Assembly: GCF_963664915.1 (NCBI RefSeq)
Contig: NZ_OY761810.1
Location: forward strand, 1,378,661-1,442,660
Length of the DNA: 64,000 bases
DNA from: an uncultured Caproiciproducens sp.
GTDB taxonomy: Bacteria; Bacillota; Clostridia; Oscillospirales; Acutalibacteraceae
Reading direction: 5' to 3'
Below the pieces are notes generated by a model. It saw nothing but the letters and a program-made list of their open reading frames with translations, was not told the origin of the DNA and searched no databases. The translations under genes were made by a program, and so were the position numbers. Below, one piece after another: positions 63,005 through 64,000 of this stretch (positions are counted from its first letter, which is position 1; each line of letters starts with the position of its first letter).

Positions 63005-63520
63005 ATGATTATCCTCGGAATTGACCCGGGTTATGCCATCGTGGGCTATGGAGTAATCCGTGCGGAACACGGACGGTTCCAGCCGTTGGAACATGGCGCG
63101 GTTGTCACAAAAGCGGGCGACGATTTTAACCGCCGGCTGGAGATCATTTATGACTCGCTGGCAAAAGTGATCGCTCACTGGAAGCCCGACGCCATATCCA
63201 TAGAAAAGTTGTATTTTCAGAACAATCAGAAAACAGCAATCGGTGTGGCCGAAGCCAGAGGAGTCATTCTTCTTGCAGCGCAAAAAGCAAAAATCGAGAT
63301 TTTTGAATATACGCCGCTGCAGGTTAAAATGGCGGTTACCGGCTATGGGCAGGCGATGAAACCGCAGGTAATGGAAATGACAAGACGGCTGCTCTGCCTG
63401 AAAGAGGTGCCGAAGCCGGACGATGCCGCGGATGCGCTCGCCATGGCGATCTGCCACGGGCAGGCTGCCGGCTCCGTTTTTCGTCAGCGTCTGCTGCACC
63501 GATCGGACTGTATAAAATAA
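63005..63520 (+). CDS. ruvC: Holliday junction resolvase RuvC
   Basis: 171 residues; the endonuclease that cuts Holliday junctions in recombination repair. Acidic active-site residues are present: GIDPGYAIVGYG, SIEKLYFQNNQKT, and DDAADALAMAICH. ATG 63005 (MIILGID) follows GGGAGCGG; an earlier ATG at 62987 is not needed. ruvA follows 21 bases after its stop, the standard ruvCA order of Clostridia. Confidence 0.97.
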   Translation: MIILGIDPGYAIVGYGVIRAEHGRFQPLEHGAVVTKAGDDFNRRLEIIYDSLAKVIAHWKPDAISIEKLYFQNNQKTAIGVAEARGVILLAAQKAKIEIFEYTPLQVKMAVTGYGQAMKPQVMEMTRRLLCLKEVPKPDDAADALAMAICHGQAAGSVFRQRLLHRSDCIK

Positions 63521-63541
63521 AGGAAAAGCAGGAGCGAAAAA

Positions 63542-64000
63542 ATGTTCTACAGTTTAAAGGGAAGTTTAATTCATATGGAACCGGGACTTGCGGTGGTGGA
63601 ATGTGGCGGGGTCGGCTTTAAATGCCTGACGACGCTCAGCACACAGCGTACGCTTCCCCAGATTGGGGAGCAGGTCACGCTGTACACGCATCTGAATGTG
63701 CGGGAGGACGCGCTGGATCTGTTCGGGTTTGCAACTCAGGGGGAGCTCAACTGCTTTAAAATGCTCACGGGAGTCAGCGGCGTCGGCCCGAAGGTCGGCC
63801 TTGCGATTCTCTCCGAGCTGGCGCCGGAGCAGGTAGCCATGGCGGTTGCGACCGGCGACAGCAAAACCCTCACCCGCGCAAGCGGAGTGGGCGCCAAGCT
63901 CGCGCAGCGCATCACGCTGGAACTGAAAGACAAGGTAAAAGGGATGCAGACAAGCGCAACGGGCTTCGCCCCCGCCGGAATTGTTTCGGCTTCGACGAAT
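63542..64000 (+). CDS. ruvA: Holliday junction DNA helicase subunit RuvA (3' end beyond window)
   Basis: 153 codons to the window edge. FYSLKGSLIHMEPGLAVVEC and GVGFKCLTTLST form the OB-fold domain I. LTGVSGVGPKVGLAILSELA and ASGVGAKLAQRITLELKDKV contain the two helix-hairpin-helix motifs of domain II. The flexible linker starts near the end; domain III is not in the window. GCAGGAGCGAAAA precedes ATG 63542. Confidence 0.95.
   Translation, partial: MFYSLKGSLIHMEPGLAVVECGGVGFKCLTTLSTQRTLPQIGEQVTLYTHLNVREDALDLFGFATQGELNCFKMLTGVSGVGPKVGLAILSELAPEQVAMAVATGDSKTLTRASGVGAKLAQRITLELKDKVKGMQTSATGFAPAGIVSASTN

Overview
The window looks like a chromosomal segment of a spore-forming, anaerobic Gram-positive of the class Clostridia, probably from the Oscillospirales side. 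The evidence is Firmicutes-type promoters and ribosome-binding sites, a candidate gamma-type spore protein, split transketolase and split threonine/serine exporter genes, iron-dependent alcohol dehydrogenase, PyrB/PyrI, and Tn1549-type conjugative-element debris. The species cannot be named from sequence alone. No tRNA, rRNA or CRISPR array was seen.

Layout. (1) 1-3.1 kb: a truncated secreted protein, a candidate 125-nt small RNA with a consensus promoter, a wrecked trpB2, and intact rlmCD. (2) 3.1 to about 29 kb: a composite mobile and defence island. It holds a complete Wadjet system (jetABCD), three serine recombinases that have all lost their catalytic N-termini, a Fic protein, a frameshifted DNA methyltransferase joined to an HNH nuclease, RhuM, a regulator/hydrolase pair with a 46-bp perfect palindrome, an alkyltransferase-like protein, MATE pumps (one intact, one broken), prepilin-peptidase debris and a lipoprotein. 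Two 160-bp repeats (12968 and 23056) end in the same peptide signature as the 3' end of rlmCD. This suggests several elements inserted one after another at the rlmCD 3' end. Three copies of a two-hairpin leader (14282, 24223, 28275) mark element modules.

(3) 29.4-37.1 kb: a sugar operon with a ROK regulator, a HAD phosphatase, a GguA/GguB/ChvE-type monosaccharide ABC transporter and a PfkB sugar kinase, followed by an orphan AraC-type response regulator. (4) 37-44 kb: GNAT, a small basic protein, a spore-protein-like gene, an SPFH membrane protein, an FMN-binding protein and pyrBI. (5) 44-49.6 kb: a LuxR regulator divergent from an agmatine deiminase operon. In that operon only aguA is intact; the carbamoyltransferase, two antiporters and carbamate kinase all carry internal deletions or frameshifts.

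(6) 49.7-64 kb: ordinary housekeeping genes: MmcQ-like, aspA, cutC, an Lrp regulator, PAP2-like and acyltransferase membrane proteins, an iron alcohol dehydrogenase, transketolase halves, the ThrE pair, GNAT plus polyphosphate:AMP phosphotransferase, and ruvC followed by the start of ruvA. The most notable observations are the accreted island at rlmCD with its Wadjet cargo, the repeated leader RNA, the candidate small RNA, and the piecemeal decay of the agmatine operon.
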